Shown in pieces: positions 13,091 through 14,164 of a stretch of DNA of 14,164 nt. The notes below the pieces were generated by a model. That model did no database searches and was not told the origin of the DNA. It saw only the letters and a program-made list of their open reading frames with translations. The stretch lies in the NCBI GenBank assembly GCA_002308635.1, contig DBWG01000094.1:310-14473 (forward strand), given 5' to 3'. A program made the position numbers and the translations under genes. The stretch comes from Ruminococcaceae bacterium UBA1244 (GTDB lineage Bacteria; Bacillota; Clostridia; Oscillospirales; Acutalibacteraceae). Position 1 is the stretch's first letter; each line of letters opens with the position of its first letter.

Positions 13091-14116
13091 TCAAATGATC
13101 AAATTGCAATCTCCAAAGCTGAAAAATCTGTATTTCTGTTCAACGGCTGTTTTGTAGGCATTCATAATATTTTCCTTGCCGGCAAAAGCAGATACCAGCA
13201 TGATAAGCGTACTCTCCGGCAGATGGAAATTTGTGATAAGTCCGTCAAGCACTTCAAATTTGAATCCCGGATATATAAAAATATCCGTCCAGCCCTCGCT
13301 CGCCTTTATGCAGCCCTCTTTTTTTGCAACAGTTTCAAGTGTACGGCAGCTCGTTGTACCAACGGCGATCACTCTGCCGCCGTTTTTCTTTGTCTCGTTG
13401 ATAAGCTTTGCGGTCTGTTCGTTAAGCTCATAGTGTTCGGAGTGCATCTTGTGTTTTGTCACGTCATCGACCTTAACGGGGCGGAATGTTCCAAGTCCGA
13501 CATGAAGCGTCACAAAGCCAAGCTTCACACCCTTTTCTTCGGCCTTTTTAAGCAGCTCCTTTGTAAAGTGCAGTCCGGCTGTAGGTGCGGCTGCCGAACC
13601 AAGTTCACGGCTGTATACAGTCTGATAGCGCTCCTTGTCCTGGAGCTTTTCGTGGATATACGGCGGCAGCGGCATTTGTCCGAGTTTGTCAAGGTTCTCA
13701 TAAAAGCTGCCTTCACATTCAAAATCAACAATACGGTTCCCGTCCTCTGTAACGTCCTTTACCGTACAGCTCATTATTCCGTCACCGAAAATAAATTTTG
13801 TTCCGATCTTCGCTTTCTTTCCGGGCTTTGTGAGGCACTCCCATGTCTTTCCGGAAAGATTCTTCAAAAGCAGGAATTCCACATTTGCTCCCGTACCGTT
13901 TTTTATGCCGAATATCCTCGCCGGAAGCACCCTTGAATCGTTCATAATAAGGCAGTCGCCTTCGTTAAGATAATCAAGAATATCATAAAAGTGTCTGTGC
14001 TGCAGTTCGCCGGTTTTTCTGTCCATAACAAGAAGTCTCGAATGGTCTCTCGGTTCAACGGGAGTCTGGGCTATAAGCTCTTCCGGCAGATCATAATAAA
14101 AATCGCTTGTTTTCAT
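13091..14116 (-). CDS. queA: S-adenosylmethionine:tRNA ribosyltransferase-isomerase (queuosine pathway)
   Basis: A 341-residue full-length QueA. It moves the ribosyl part of S-adenosylmethionine to 7-aminomethyl-7-deazaguanine in position 34 of tRNA, giving epoxyqueuosine. Family motifs in order: DFYYDLPEELIAQTPVEPRD, SRLLVMDR, NDSRVLPARIFG, GQMPLPPYI, YQTVYSRELGSAAAPTAGLHFT, TLHVGLGTFRPV, HSEHYEL, VIAVGTTSCRTLE, TDIFIYPGF, ITNFHLPESTLIMLVSAFAG and YRFFSFGD. The C-terminus (CNLII) is close to the usual AMLII. The ribosome binding site AAGGAG is 9-10 bases before the ATG at 14116. Other queuosine genes such as tgt, if linked, would lie downstream, but here the toxin-antitoxin remnants follow, so any tgt or ruvB link would lie to the right of the window. 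Confidence 0.97.
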   Translation of the reverse strand: MKTSDFYYDLPEELIAQTPVEPRDHSRLLVMDRKTGELQHRHFYDILDYLNEGDCLIMNDSRVLPARIFGIKNGTGANVEFLLLKNLSGKTWECLTKPGKKAKIGTKFIFGDGIMSCTVKDVTEDGNRIVDFECEGSFYENLDKLGQMPLPPYIHEKLQDKERYQTVYSRELGSAAAPTAGLHFTKELLKKAEEKGVKLGFVTLHVGLGTFRPVKVDDVTKHKMHSEHYELNEQTAKLINETKKNGGRVIAVGTTSCRTLETVAKKEGCIKASEGWTDIFIYPGFKFEVLDGLITNFHLPESTLIMLVSAFAGKENIMNAYKTAVEQKYRFFSFGDCNLII

Positions 14117-14152
14117 ATATTATTTCTCCTTTTCTCTTACCATCATTTTTAC

Positions 14153-14158
14153 ATTATA
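14153..14158 (-). promoter_or_regulatory. Possible -10 box before queA
   Basis: A perfect TATAAT (14158-14153) lies about 37 bases before the queA start. The -35 box would be outside the window, so the promoter cannot be confirmed. Confidence 0.4.
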
Positions 14159-14164
14159 CACCAC

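Noticed and set aside
13049..13936. 295-codon plus-strand open frame
   Set aside because: It is antisense to the clearly coding queA gene and resembles no protein family.

Overview
This window looks like chromosomal DNA of a low-to-mid GC Gram-positive member of the Clostridia, most likely a Ruminococcus-like gut bacterium. That placement is inferred from four things: a Trp T-box leader in front of a TrpB-like start, strong GGAGG-type ribosome binding sites, near-consensus sigma-A promoters (TTGACA/T, 17 bp, TATAAT), and the DHHW/DUF4358/MBOAT surface-modification families. Most genes run on the minus strand; only the PPOX-rnhA pair runs on the plus strand.

Right to left (direction of minus-strand transcription). 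queA (13091-14116) encodes the tRNA queuosine enzyme. It is followed by a decayed antitoxin-doc module (12756-13070) in which the Fic active site has been deleted. Next is an intact dinJ-yafQ type toxin-antitoxin pair (12092-12629) with a sigma-A promoter, a 20-bp operator palindrome and a terminator. A separate promoter near 11941-11970 then starts a six-gene run to 5704: two tandem-duplicated SGNH lipoproteins, a DUF4358 lipoprotein, an AlgI-like MBOAT O-acyltransferase, a DHHW (AlgJ-like) protein and an EamA/DMT transporter. The MBOAT plus DHHW pair, with secreted lipid-anchored SGNH enzymes, suggests a machine that acylates (probably acetylates) an exported or cell-surface glycan. The run meets the plus-strand pair at a shared bidirectional terminator.

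The plus-strand pair (4725-5652) encodes a PPOX/NimA-like flavoprotein and RNase HI. Divergent to it is an unusually long cardiolipin synthase (2095-4530), in which a standard two-HKD enzyme carries an extra ~300-residue N-terminal membrane module. Two tandem paralogous membrane proteins with a cytosolic-type zinc ribbon follow (529-1994), behind their own promoter.

The left end is a complete Trp-specific T-box leader (promoter, UGG specifier, T-box sequence, terminator), then a 15-codon reading frame with a good ribosome binding site, then the first 11 codons of a TrpB-like gene that runs off the window. I saw no rRNA, tRNA, CRISPR array, insertion sequence or phage gene.
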